From Diphasiastrum complanatum (taxonomy: Eukaryota; Streptophyta; Lycopodiopsida; Lycopodiales; Lycopodiaceae), in contig CM055112.1 of the NCBI GenBank assembly GCA_029204225.1, positions 23,934,872 to 23,998,871 on the forward strand: a DNA stretch of 64,000 nucleotides. The letters run 5' to 3'. Numbering within the stretch: position 1 is the first letter of the stretch; every line of letters starts with the position of its first letter. The translations under genes were made by a program, and so were the position numbers. Under the pieces are notes generated by a model that did not search any database, was not told where the DNA came from, and saw only the letters and a program-made list of their open reading frames with translations. Shown one piece after another: positions 47,159 to 59,569 of the stretch.

Positions 47159-47953
47159 TGTTGAGGAATGTATGTTGCAAGCCACGCACAAGAAAGTGCC
47201 GCGGGCTTGAGTGCCTAGTGAAGGCCTTGAGAAATCTCAATATCCCATAAGTAACTGCTTGCCTTGAAACTCTCCCATATATTAGTTGGGGCTTCACTAT
47301 ATCCTCTATCCCCTTGTACCAGCCCTTTTGGAGGCTAGACGGATGGCGGGTGGCTAGGCGACTGGGGTTGGGATTCCAGTACGCAGCTCGCATGGGTACG
47401 TGTGTGTCCATGGCCATGAGGCCCAAATTTTTTACATGGTATCAGAGCCAGTGGGGGTTCCTTTGCCTGTGCTTGCTTGAGTGGGGATGTTGCGAAATGT
47501 ATGTTGCAAGCCACGCACAAGAAAGTGCCATGGGCTTGAGCGCCTAGTGAAGGCCTTGAGAATTCTCAATATCCCATAAGTAACTGCTTGCCTTGAAACT
47601 CTCCCATATATTAGTTGGGGCTTTACTATATCCTCTATCCCCTGCTACCAGCCATTTTGGGGGCTAGATGGATGGCGGGTGGCTAGGCGACTGCGGTTGG
47701 GATCCCAGTACACGGCTCGTGTGGGTACGTGTGTGTGCGTGGCCCTAAGACCCAAATTCTTTACATGGTATCAGAGCCAGTGGGAGGTTCCTTTGCCTGT
47801 GCTTTCTTAAGTGGGGGTGTTGAGGAATGTATGTTGCAAGCCACACATAGAAAAGTGTCGTGGGCTTGAGCGCCTAGTGAAGGCCTTGAGAATTCTCAAT
47901 ATCCCATAAGTAACTGCTTGCCTTGAAACTCTCCCATATATTAGTTGGGGCTA
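47159..47953 (+). mobile_element. tandem TRIM array: LTR-PBS-LTR-PBS-partial LTR
   Basis: LTR 1 is 47159-47436 and LTR 2 is 47488-47765, both exactly 278 bp, beginning TGTTG and ending TTACA. Each is followed at once by a perfect methionine-tRNA primer site TGGTATCAGAGCC and only 51-52 bp of internal DNA ending in a purine tract (GAGTGGGGA type). A third LTR (47818-47953) is cut short. High similarity between units suggests the array is younger than its surroundings. There is no coding capacity, as is typical for TRIMs. It is inserted in or beside the reverse gypsy-related element. Confidence 0.9.
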
Positions 47954-48540
47954 GACCAGTATTCTGCTCAACCAATAATTAGGACAACAACTGCCATCAA
48001 CGTTCTTGAAACATGCAGGTTAACAAGAGGATACTAGCAAAAGCACTATTTATCACATGCATTTACTGGAATCATGTTTAATTATTAACAATCCATACAA
48101 GTTGGATAAATTGATTTGATTCAATCTATCTATGAATAAAACTAGGAACACGATTCAGAACCTTATAGATTATGCTTGCATCCCAATTACTAACCAAATA
48201 GAATATAGCCATGAAACAAGCAACTGGATCCATTCAACAGATCCTTCTACATCACTTGAAAGCTTCATCAAGAAAATTGAAAATACTAATGAATTCATAC
48301 TAATTCTTAGCATATCTAACGAAATCATTCCCATAAAAGAGCTTACTATCAACAATTCCAAAGAACTAGGCTTCAAAACTAAAATTAGTGAATCCATAAC
48401 CACACTTCTCTTGAGAATTCAGCACTCCAAAATCCGGGATGTAAATCCAAGTGCTTCCACCTTCCAAGTCCGATGTAGAGCTTGCTTCCACTCCTATCCA
48501 AGGCCGCATCTTAGCCAGGCTATTATAAAACGTTTGCGTT
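47954..48540. other. spacer with a 136-codon open frame
   Basis: The plus frame 48132-48542 reads phrases such as NKTRNTIQNLIDYACIPI and SISNEIIPIKELTIN. The minus strand is also open over part of it. No domain recognised; its right end runs into the neighbouring LTR, so chance is likely. Confidence 0.25.
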
Positions 48541-48967
48541 GAGATGAGGATAGGAGAACACAATAAGAGAGACTATGGAGCCAAACCGCGCAACCAATCC
48601 TAGATCAAAACTGGATCTAGCCCCCAAACCATGCCATGTGAACCAAGAGGAGAAGAGAGACACTAGTAACCTAAACCCAATATGTCGATGGGAGAATCCC
48701 CACCTCATTATATAGAGAGTAGAGTCCTGTGCATAAAACCATGCAACCCCCATGCAGGTCAACCATAAATAGATCACATCTCTTCATGCAGTCCTCCTGC
48801 CTATATTCGTCACATAGACATGCAATACTCCATATGTCTCAATTAGAGTGTCTGGGTCCTCTGAAGGTAATTAGTCACAAACAGGCCTTGACATGGAATT
48901 AAATCATGGCGTGTCGGTCTGCCATATTAGGACTATTCCAGGTCCTTAACCGAATATGGCCATAACA
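48540..48967 (-). mobile_element. LTR, reverse, same family as 57092-57540
   Basis: It starts on the minus strand TGTTATGGCCATATTCGG at 48967. It shares long stretches with the forward LTR at 57092, for example CTTGACATGGAATTAAAT and the reverse of CATGGTTTTATGCAC. No internal element of its own adjoins on a clear side; it could be a solo LTR. Confidence 0.75.
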
Positions 48968-49009
48968 TCCATACAAACGTCTCTAAGTATGCCATAGGGA
49001 GTGTTATGA

Positions 49010-49265
49010 AATAGCTTGAGGAGTACAAGAAGGATTACCTGATTTATTTCGCCAGTAGGTAGTTGATTTCTGTGGAGATGAACTACACAACCACCGAGCG
49101 AGACGTGCTAGCCATGGTATATAGCGTGAATAAATTCTGCCATTACCTACTAGCCAATCCATTTGTCTTGATTTCCGCAGAGATGAATTACACAATCACC
49201 GAGCGAACGTGCTAGCCATGGTATATAGCGTGAAAAAATTCTGCCATTACCTACTAGCCAATCCA
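49010..49265 (+). mobile_element. Ty3/gypsy RNase H fragment with internal duplication
   Basis: The plus strand contains EMNYTTTERDVLAMVYSV and CHYLLANPFV, the core of gypsy RNase H. About 115 bp later a second, shorter copy of the same part follows directly. Broken. Confidence 0.75.
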
Positions 49266-49430
49266 TTTGTCTAGTGTAGACTAGCTTAGATTAGTGTAGA
49301 CTAGCCAATCCATTTGTCTAGTGTAGACTAGCCAATCCATTTGTCTAGTGTAGACTAGCTTAGATTAGTGTAGACTAGCCAATTCATCTGTCTAGTGTAG
49401 ACTAGTTTAGATCAGTCTAGAGTTGACAAT
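49250..49430. repeat. tandem CTAGTGTAGACTAGC minisatellite
   Basis: The phrases CCAATCCATTTGTCTAGTG and TAGACTAGCTTAGATTAG alternate in about five imperfect units. The first half-unit is the end of the RNase H duplication, so the array grew from element sequence. Confidence 0.85.
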
Positions 49431-49599
49431 CTACATAAGTTAGGTAATTTAGGTTAGATTTACTTGTACATTGACCGAGTAAATTAGGAAGCTTCCCCTT
49501 AGAGGAGATAAGTCATAGTTTTGGAATAGGTAGGAACTGGCTAGGTAGGTTAGAAAGTATCAATGGAACCCTGTTGTTGTGGGCATTTCTTGTACAATA

Positions 49600-50066
49600 A
49601 TAAATTAGTGGGTCCCACCACTAAAACTGTTGTTGGCCAAGCCTTAATAAGTGGGCCCCACCACAGTACAGTAGAGCAATAAGTGTGAGGCACTGGCGTC
49701 TTGCGTGTATAAGCCCCAACCAGCCACCAATGTGCATGTTAATTAAATAGTCTAAGTTGAGCATACACTAGTGACAGCCCAATAGGTATACTTATACCCT
49801 CCAAGGCCCATACACCACTAGTAGTGCACTGTGACACCTCACTAGACAGCTCTACAGTCTATATGGGCCACATCATCCAGCTCCTTAATGACTCACTGAA
49901 AGACCCATACCAACTCCACCACCATGTGTTTAGGCCTACAACCAATAATTATGACCATGTACACATAATGGCCCCAATTACCTTATAGTCACAATTAACT
50001 TATGGGTTGTTGGTCTACCAATCTCTAGTATGGACACGCTGTCTGAGACCAGTTATGGGCATGACA
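49600..50066 (-). mobile_element. 3' LTR of reverse gypsy
   Basis: It starts on the minus strand TGTCATGCCCATAACTGG at 50066, just after a purine tract (AAGGGGGGAAGAA on that strand). The left end is approximate. Confidence 0.6.
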
Positions 50067-51300
50067 TTCTTCCCCCCTTATTCAAGTTCTATCCTCAGAA
50101 CTTAAAACTAGGGAAATTCCTCCTTAAGCTTTCTTCATGTTCCCAAGAATCATCATTGTCTTCCCTTCCATCGAACCAGATGCTTGTAACTATACGATTT
50201 CTCAACCGTTTAGTTTTTGTATCCAAAGTCTTTTCGGGTTGAAGTTGAGACACACCCGATGATTCATCCAACAAGTCCAATTGATTGCCAGATCCAAGAT
50301 GCTCTCCTTCACATAGACTCTTCTTGAGTCGGCTTACGTGAAATATCAGATGCACTTGAGATCCTTTCGTACCCAATCTCTCACTTGAAAGTCTCTCGGT
50401 GATTGTTTCATATTTGCATGATGTCGGTCCCTATCATGGGCACACTGAACATTTTCACGTGCAATCCGTAGCATTTCCTGCATATCATGTAGGAAATCCG
50501 CGACCTTCTAAAACTTGATCGTTCGAGTCTCTACTGCCATGGGTGACCTAGGCTCAAAACCGTACATAAGCATAAACGGGCTATAACTGGCAACTGAATG
50601 CTTACTACTATTATAGGCAAACTCGATCAATAGAAGATACTTCTCCCAATTAGATTCTCATTGGGAAACATATGCTCAAAGCATTTGTTCCATCGTATGA
50701 TTTGTTTAGATTTCCATCTATCTCAAGATGATCAGAAGAACTCAAGCTCAAAGTCATCTCTAGTTTAGCAACCATGGCCAACCAAAAGTGACCGGTGAAC
50801 TTTGGATCGCGATCGCTCACCATATCACTAAGTAGTCCGTAAAGTCTAAACAGACGCTCTACAAATGTCTGAGCTAAATCAGATGCCTTCCTGGTGGTCT
50901 TTACCGGAATAAACGTAGCCAATTTGGTAAGATGGTTGACCACAACCCAAGTTGCATCATGCTGTTTATTCGTCCGCGGTAACCCAACCACGAAATCCAT
51001 GGAAATACTATCCCATCTCTTATTCGGGATATCCAATGGATGCAACAATCCGCCAGCCTTATGGCGTTCAACTTTATTCAATTAGCATTGGTCACACTTG
51101 ACCACATAAGATTCTACAAGGGGTTTGAGTTTTGGCCAATAAAAGTCCCTTCATACCAAATCTAATGTACAATGTATGCCGGGATGTCCTGCGCATGGTG
51201 AGTCATGACATTCATAAAGAATTTAATTTTTAATAGCATCCACATCAAGCACACAAACCTTCCCTAGTCCATTACAGATAGAGAAGTCATCAGTATATAT
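50067..51300 (-). mobile_element. Ty3/gypsy 3' part: integrase and C-terminal domain; reverse, broken
   Basis: Minus strand: integrase core (51081-50700) with HPLDIPNKRWDSISMDFVVG, VVVNHLTKLATFIP and SDRDPKFTGHFW. Then a C-terminal region near 50376-50095 with HLIFHVSRLKKSL and TSIWFDG, the latter typical of chromodomain-bearing gypsy elements. An HPLDIP phrase also occurs in the fragment at 1673-2860, which is the same lineage. A few breaks; 5' parts are absent. Confidence 0.88.
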
Positions 51301-51497
51301 TTTTATCCTGCAAAAGACAGTAGTAGGATAGGCCTAAAGCTTCCTGCATTCATTTGAATAAACAAACTTTAAGTTAATGACGGATTTGGCTGCCAGTAAT
51401 GCGCCTATCTGCACCCTCCAAGAATGCCATGTATGCACATATAATTAAAGGAAGGAGGCAGTATTAGCGCACCTCCTATGAACTCCTTTGTCGCCAT

Positions 51498-51666
<169 letters not shown>

Positions 51667-51669
51667 AGG

Positions 51670-53300
51670 ATGTTCCATCTTAAACAATATATTTAACCCC
51701 TCGATCCATAGACGGTCTTGCTACTCAAATTCGAAAATACAAAACCAGCTTCTTCAAGTTGGTGAGAAATTTCTTGATTTATAAAAACCGATATTCTGAA
51801 GAAGAAAAAAAATTCTTGGAGAAAATAAGGCTAAGAAGTAAATTAATTTGCGAAATAAAGCATTTTTACAAGCCACTCAAGACCAAGGACATTGACGGCA
51901 TTCACGGGGATGAAAACTGAGCCATAGCCTCTAGAAGTATCTAAGAACCTGAATTGAAATAAGAGCATGATATCTGCGGATCGTTATCGATATTTGCGGA
52001 TTGTTAACTAAATGTTGTACCCATATTAATGCATCTTTCACACATTTTTCATAGTGAATATGTGGGGTTACATGTATTCTACACATAGAATGGCTTTACA
52101 TGTTTGTACGCATAAATAGCTCAAAGTGGCTAATCTTTTGAAGTTTGCATTGCATGTGATTATAAACCACATATTAAAATTTTGAAATTCAGAGCATGGT
52201 CTTCTGAAACGTACATACATTCTCACACGTACACATATATATACACACATTCTCACACATACGCATACATGTACACATTGCACATGCACATGCATGTGCA
52301 GACACATACATGTACACATGCACGCACATGCACACTCTCACTCATACATACACGCATGCATAGATATATGCACTATCATGAATACACACACGTACATACG
52401 CATGTTCTATTGATACCAATTGAATGTATCATTCTTGTTTGAAACAGACGGAAAGCTTAAGAGCATGAAAACTTATGACTATCATGTCTTCATGCAACAA
52501 ATACTTCCAGTGGCTGTATGTTGTGACATATCTGACATAGCACAAGCTGGCATTTTAATGATTAGTCATTTTTTTAGAATGATATGTGCACGAACTATAG
52601 ACCCATTAAAACTGTAGAAGTATCTGTGAAAGATTACTGATGGATGGCCGCTATTTGGTGACTAATTCAATGGATCCTCCTTCCCTCCCTTTGCTAGATT
52701 GATTGTCAGCGAGGAAGTCCGTCATCCTATGGATGGATGAAGCCGCTTAAGGTGGATAGCAGATCAGCCATGTGTAGAACGAGCTATGGCTAACCATCCT
52801 TGCTAATTCCTGACAGCGGATGAGTGCCTGGATGTTTCCTTTAGTGAAGAGAGGAGGGGCACACAACTTGTTTTGTGAAGAACTCGAACTGCCATCGCGA
52901 CCGTAGCCGCCAGAGAGATGGAATCAAACTTTGTTTGTTTGAAGAGACACACTTTTTTGGGCTTTTGGCATGGTGGGCAAGGTGACTAAAGTCGTTCTGA
53001 TGTGTAGTGAGTGGTCGACAATTCAAAGAATTGGGTGACTATCTACATCAGTGCTAATGCATGCCTGTTGATCAAGGCTTGGAAAATTTTTTGGACATTT
53101 GGTAACTTTGAGTTGGATTGGAATCGGTTTTGTAGAACGACTCTGGAAATTGAAGTTACTGACACCCAATTAAGAAATTTCAGTTTCTTGGTGTTTGATT
53201 GTCAAATTTTAGCCTTGGATTTTGTATTGTTTCTTGTAACGGGAGTTGAAGAAATTTGGATTTCCTTTCTCTAGGAACAATACACATGTTTTCGGACTTT
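51670..53300. other. intergenic DNA with a CA/CATG-rich stretch
   Basis: 52210-52405 is an imperfect CACACATACACATG-type tract with Z-DNA-prone purine-pyrimidine alternation. No gene is supported in the rest. Confidence 0.5.
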
Positions 53301-53889
53301 CTCACTTTAACATTTTTGCCAGTTTATTTTGGGAACTTTAGTATTGTTGGACCTTTGGTTAAGCTATAATAATCGGTTTTGGATATGAATTTTTTTAAGT
53401 TGATCTTGACGTAGAAGGAAGAATGGTATGGTTCGCAGGCATATACCTAGTTTAGAAATTCGATTCCTTGGTACGATGCTAGTTAAACCAATTAACTCTG
53501 GAGTATTGGTACTCCCAATAAATGGAGTTAAATTGTATTTTTTTCAGTTTTCTTTTTTTCAAATCGGTGGAACACCGATCAGTTGGTTATTGTGATTTTA
53601 ATTTGGTCATTAAAATTGAACAAACCAAAGCTTTTGAGATACTTGTTAAATAATTAATGGAGAAAAATCTGTGGTACTTGGAGGTAATTCTTTATTCGAC
53701 AAAATTATTTGGAGTGAATACAATGTAGAAAGTATCCGAATCTAAATGTTATTTTTCATTAATCATAACTTATATCTTTGTAACCATTGAGTTATCTGCA
53801 GTTTTGGATGTCAATTGTGATGTTAGAAGTAAAATCTGATATATGGATTACATTGGATCTGTTAATTGATAGAAGTTTGTCCCTAGAGT

Positions 53890-56800
53890 TAATGCTCTTG
53901 GATCCTGGGGGATTTGAAGCTTATCATTAACCTGTAAGGATCGGAATATAGTCTTGAACCATGTTAATTCTTCTGTCTAAATCATAAAATCAGGTGTGGA
54001 TTTGTCGTATCCATCTGATGGGCATGCCAGTCATCCGAAAATAAATGGATTCTCCAATGTTTGTGAACAAGAGATAATATCCTATAGTGATTATAGGACA
54101 ACTAGATGATCTGTGGATCTCTAGAATATCAGATAAGGTGGTTAAGGGTTTTATGGAAGGAAAAGCTGATGGTATGGGACATCAGTAATTTTGAAAAGGA
54201 AATTCTAGGATTGTAAAAGTCTGAAGATCAATGGTGTGTTTTAGTACCTAGTCGCGATATGAGAAAAAGAAAACCATTCGATCAAATGTGGGGTATTTTG
54301 GGAAATTTTGAGATTTAATCTAGATCCCAATGTGGTATCTCATTATGTATAAAATTAAAAGCCCTCAAATCTATTTCTCGCTTTCTTAATTAATCCTTTA
54401 CTTCTTAGTAATTTCTCAATTATAAGACATCAGATTGATTTATATGATTCTTTCCAGCATGAAGTTATTATTCTAAAAGACTGTTATGTCATATAAATTA
54501 CTACTTGTGTAAATAGACTTGGAAGTCAGATAAATTCTGAAGTCAAAGTGGTTCAATGTCTTAAACCAAGGATATCTCTTTGTGCATAAATGGATTTCGA
54601 TGGAATGGAAATATTTGAAGAAAAAGTCATGATTGTAATAGAGTGAATCCTTTAGTGGAAGCACTTATTACTAACTTTTCTTGAATTTGGATATTTTCAT
54701 ATATCATCTTTACAGTTAACTTTTATGGAAATTGATAATTTCCTCAAAAGGAGAGGTGAAGTGATGAGATAATATTCTATCTAGGAATCTGTTGGTTGCA
54801 TAGCTTTCGGAAGAGAACCACTTGTGGTATAGAAATGAGATTTGGTCTGAAAGTGATTTCGAATAAAAGAGTAAGATACTTGATTGGAACTTTTCGAATA
54901 AGAGGAATTCTCTAGGGATTATGTGGACAATCTGGAACTAGAACAAGTTTGATATTTGAATCATTATCTATAAGTAGTACAGTGAAAGGTCAAAGGTTAC
55001 TAACTCCATTTTGATTGGAATAGAAGTAAGTTTGATCAAAATTTAAGTCTGAAAGTTCTGTATTGGATCAATCTAATCTTAATTTTAGTACTAGGATCAG
55101 TGAGGGGTTGTTAAGTAGAAGAAATTATGCTATTAGAAGAAATTGGATTGGAAAACTGCTGAGAATGAATTTTATTCGTCTCAGAGATTTCTGGATATGT
55201 TATTTACTCATGAGAAATGGAAAATATTTTGTAGCTGAGTTAAAAAATCCTAGTGAGATATGTGAGTAACATATGTGGGTTCTAGAAGAATCTGCCAGCT
55301 AATATTGTGTTTATATACTGGGTCATAGTGAGATTATTCACATATGTGACAACTAATCTCGTATGAATCAACTATGTATTCCTGGTTACTAGAGTTATTT
55401 GGTGCACTTAACCTAATCGGTGAACATGATATGATCAAGTATTGTTTTGACAGATACTTGCTGAGTTAACAAATCTTTGTGTGGAAGATTTATGGATTAA
55501 CTTATAAATGATTCGGGTAAGGATCTAAATGTGGTGTCATACTAGTATAATTGAATTCTTCACCTAGACATTTGAGATTTCTGAATCATTGGCAATTAAC
55601 TTGAGTAGTTGATTACTCCAGGATGAAGTTAATTGGTAAAACGATCAGCGTGAGGAGAATTCACCAGGAACTAATGATTTTTTTGTTTATTTATACTACT
55701 TGTAAGACTCATGATTAGTGAATCATCATGATTCATCAGTTAAAATTATGTGCATTGGATATATAGTATTCTTGGAATAGAATATTCCTCAGTTAAGGAA
55801 TAGACTCAGCTCATTAGTGATTGTATCCCACAGAGCTCACTTGGATAGCAAATCATAATGAATCCGAGAATAATATTTGAATTGATATTCAGCAGGACTT
55901 TGGGTATCTAGATTTGATTCTAGATTGTAATCTAAATTTTTTTTTGTAGTTGAAGATGATTGTCATTTCGGTATGCATTCAGTCTTTAATTACCAGCGGT
56001 TTATAGAACTTGAAATCTTGCACTTCAGTTAAAGAATCATGTTTGAAAAATATTCCTAAATGCAGTATTTTCTTAGTGGAAAGATGTTGGAATGATTCTT
56101 ACTTTTTCCTGAGTTATGTTGGACATATACTCAAGTATCCTGTAAATGATTATGATTTTGGATTCTAGAAAATTATGATTGACGAATCATAGAATCTAAA
56201 TATTTATGATTGACGAATCATAAATAGATACTTAATTATTATCATAGGATTTAAAGAAATGGTGATGATTCTTAAGTGTGACGATTAAGTCTTGGTCTAT
56301 TAATTGAGTAAGAATTCAGATCAGTGTTTTGAATCTCTTTACTCCAATATTATTGAGAACCTATGGATCTCACAAACATTCTCACATGATAAGTATTTTA
56401 CTTGTGGAGAAATTATTTATCTAGTGGATGCTATTCTACTACAGTTTATGGTCTGCAGATGCTTGAGTATAGTTCTTCATTTAATTGGATCTCAATTATC
56501 ATAGGAGATAGACAAGTCTATTAAGATGGAATGTTATTTTCTTGCATTTGGTGTTAGAAACATGAGCATTTAACTCAAAAGAGTATCTGAGATACTCAGA
56601 GATGAGTTTTAATCATTCTATATCTTGATGATTCTCCTAGATATTTAGTTAAATGAATTATCATATCTTAGAATTGGATTCTAAGGATAGTTGTACTTGG
56701 AAGCTTTTTACCTAATTGTTTGCCAGAGTTTGTGGATAATTTTAGACTATAATTATTATTATTATTTTTTAATTTTAATCTCCTAAGTTAGGGAATATCT

Positions 56801-57091
56801 CACTCAGTGGTTCATGTAAGTGTTTTACATGAAGGTGATGTTACTAACTTGTGTTGAGTGTAACCTAGTTGAGAAATTTATCGCTTAGTATATTTTTCAA
56901 ACTTGAGTTGTACTCCAAAATAGAGATTAACAATTGGAAAATTGATTACCTCTGAGTGCTTGTTTGATATGAAAGTCAAACTAAAGATAATGATTTCCTA
57001 GGATAATATTGAAAGTTAAAGGAACTGTTCTTGTAATTCTTTTCTGTCCTGAGGAGCTTCTAAGGATAGAAGCAGTTTAAGGAGGGAAGAA
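53890..57091 (+). mobile_element. extremely decayed Ty3/gypsy internal region
   Basis: The right end (56820-57080) follows the 3' region of 2640-2860 block by block (TTTACATGAAG-TGAT, TTTAT-GCTTAGT, CAATTG-AAA, TGAGTGCTT). It ends in a polypurine tract AAGGAGGGAAGAA before an LTR. A possible reverse-transcriptase trace is at about 56050-56130. Farther left only scattered coding-like phrases remain. The segment is poor in CG dinucleotides, consistent with long methylation decay. Very old, many breaks. Confidence 0.45.
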
Positions 57092-57540
57092 TGTTAGGAC
57101 TTGGAATAGTCCTAATATGGTAGACTGGCCCTCCAGTGTTTGAGATTATTGGTCACGCCATGATTTAATTTCATGTCAAGGCCTATTTGTGACTAATTAT
57201 CTTCAAAGGACCTAGACACTCTAATTGAGAAATACAGAGTATTGTATGTCTGTGTGACGAATATAGGCAGGAGGACTGCATGAAGAGATGTGATCTATTT
57301 TTAGTTGACCTGCATGGGGGTTGCATGGTTTCATGCACAAGACTCTATTCTCTATATAATGAGTTGGGGATTCTCCTGTCGACATATTGGGTTTATGTTA
57401 CCAGTTTTTCTCTTCTCCTCTTGCTTCACATGGCATGGCTTGGGGGCTAGATCCAGCTTTGATCTAGGATTGGTTGGGCGGTTTGGCTCCATAGTCTCTC
57501 TTATTTTGTTCTCCTATCCTCATCTTAGAGGCAATCCTTT
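57092..57540 (+). mobile_element. 3' LTR of the decayed gypsy
   Basis: Starts TGTTAGGACTTGG after the polypurine tract. The reverse LTR at 48540-48967 matches it closely over almost its whole length, so the LTR is much better preserved in family comparison than the internal region. Confidence 0.75.
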
Positions 57541-58300
57541 GGGGTCATTATAATGGACATGGAATTATATGTTCCAGATAGGGGGTCAAAGGATTGGTGC
57601 GGTAACTAAGGCCTTATTGAGTTTGTGGAAAGTCTCAGTGGCTTCAACTATAAAGCCCTACTTCTAAGATCCAACTCTAAGCATGCCAAACAAAGCAACA
57701 ACAAAGGGAACGGGTGGTGGATAAACCAACCCAACCAAATCTAGATCAGACGGATCTAGCCCCCAAGCTATGGATCAATCACAGTCATGGAAAGAGGAAT
57801 CACACTAGCAGCATGTAGCTACCAATCACATAAGTGTTTTAGTGACTTGGGCCCTATTTGCAAATAAAATACGTTAAAGGCCAAAGTCTAAGTTACAAGT
57901 TTGAGTCAAAGTTAAATGGTGGTAGGTGGGGTGTGTTTCTTTTGTACATCGATCTTTTGTGTTTCTTTGAAAGGCTAGGATTGCAATCCATGCCACTTCA
58001 AGTAGCCAGTAGGATAAATGGGGCAAGGGCCTCCCCAAGAATAAAAGAGCACCATTTGTACCCATTTGACATTCTCAATCCAAGGAGAAAACTTTGTTGG
58101 TTTCTCCATCTCCATGTAATTTGTAGAGACGAATTGCCCCAAAGAAATAAGAACTTTCCCATCTCCCATCTTCACAAAGACTTTGATGACATAAAACTAC
58201 CAATGACCATTATTCTTTTTGGATATTGTATGAATTTATTGCTTCAATAATTTGAGTGTGCATGTATTACTACCTGTAGAACTAAGACCCTTCTATAAGC
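57541..58300. other. intergenic DNA, nothing recognised
   Basis: A plus-strand frame at 57858-58250 is open for 130 codons but shows no motif; overlapping minus frames are equally open, so it is probably chance. Confidence 0.35.
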
Positions 58301-58320
58301 CATGTCTGATGGTATGAAAA

Positions 58321-58740
58321 CTGACTCTTCTTTGAGGGTATGTGCAGGTAATTATGAAAGTGCCCAAAGAACAAGAACAAGAATAAGAAGCATTGTGGGC
58401 TTAAGAACTGACCTTACTTTGAAGGTGTGTGCAGGTACTCATGAAAGTGCCTGAAGGACCAGAACAGGAACAAGAAGCTTTCAAAGCTAAAGACTGTTTA
58501 CAAGAAGAAGGCTTATTTCTAAGTCTATAATGAAGGCTCAAAGGAGTCTAAAAGGAAGGCTTATTACTAAGCCTATAATAAAGGCTCATAAGAGTCTATA
58601 AAGAACAGGACAAGGCCAAGGGTCTGATCACCCTATTGACCCTTTTCCACCATGATTGAGGATGTGCAACCTCTAGAATAAAGTGCCAATGACCATGATT
58701 GAGGATGGGCAACCTCTAGAATTAAGTGCCAATGAATGAC
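58321..58740. repeat. three neighbouring short tandem duplications
   Basis: Duplication 1 has a period of about 88 bp (CTGACTCTTCTTTGA at 58321, CTGACCTTACTTTGA at 58409). Duplication 2 has a period of about 49 bp (AAGGCTTATTTCTAAG at 58507, AAGGCTTATTACTAAG at 58556). Duplication 3 has a period of about 43 bp (CCATGATTGAGGATG at 58651 and 58694). Each has two diverged units, and the three sets do not resemble each other. Confidence 0.85.
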
Positions 58741-59569
58741 TATTATGCAAAACAACATGGGCATATACTTTGGCCTTTTCCCTAGGAAGATTGCACTTGG
58801 GTAAATTCCCAAGTTGTGACAATGAAAAACTATATGTAAATAAAGATCAAGATTAAACCTTGTACCACCTACCTCCCACCTACTTTGCCACATGCATTCT
58901 AGGCTATTTGACACCTAGAATGGGGCGCCCTCCTACACTCCTACTTCTCCATGGTAGCTCAATTTAATCTCTCTCCCAAACTTGTACACCTCACCAATTC
59001 ACCCTCTCTAACTAATACACCTCATTCATGCACTCCACTTCACCTATAGTCCAAATGGAGTCTTTCCCACACCTCATGCACTTGAACTTGACACCTCAAG
59101 CAAAAAAAAATTCCTAAATTTTCTTGGTATTTTCTGATATATTCGACTTTGTTTTGGGCCATGGCGGCCAGTGCTCCTAAGATCATAGAAGCAATGCTGC
59201 AAAGAAAGAAGAGTGGTTGCCATGTTGGAGTAGGGTGGGCAGAAGAAAGAAGGGGCCTTCCTCCAAACCGTACTTGCGCGTTTCCTCGCATATGGCTCTC
59301 TGGGGCGTTCACATATCTGACAGATGCTTGTAAAGGACGGTTGGTTCAGAGGATGTGTGTCATGATTCATCTAAGCTGAGCTTGGGCCGTTCATGGGAAA
59401 TTTGGTGAGTGTTGACAAAAAGGCTTATTCGCTTTTTCTTCATTGCAATTAGATTGAATGCTGGCTTTTGAAATGCTAACGCTGGCAATCGGGACAGAAC
59501 ATTCTGCTCGTCATCGTTGGCAATTGGGACAGAACATTATACTCGTCATCCACTATTACTTCACCATGG

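Noticed and set aside
48132-48542. 136-codon frame as a gene
   Set aside because: No motif, both strands partly open, and its end lies inside an LTR.
52182-52442. His/Thr-rich frame
   Set aside because: Translation of the CACATACACATG-type simple repeat.
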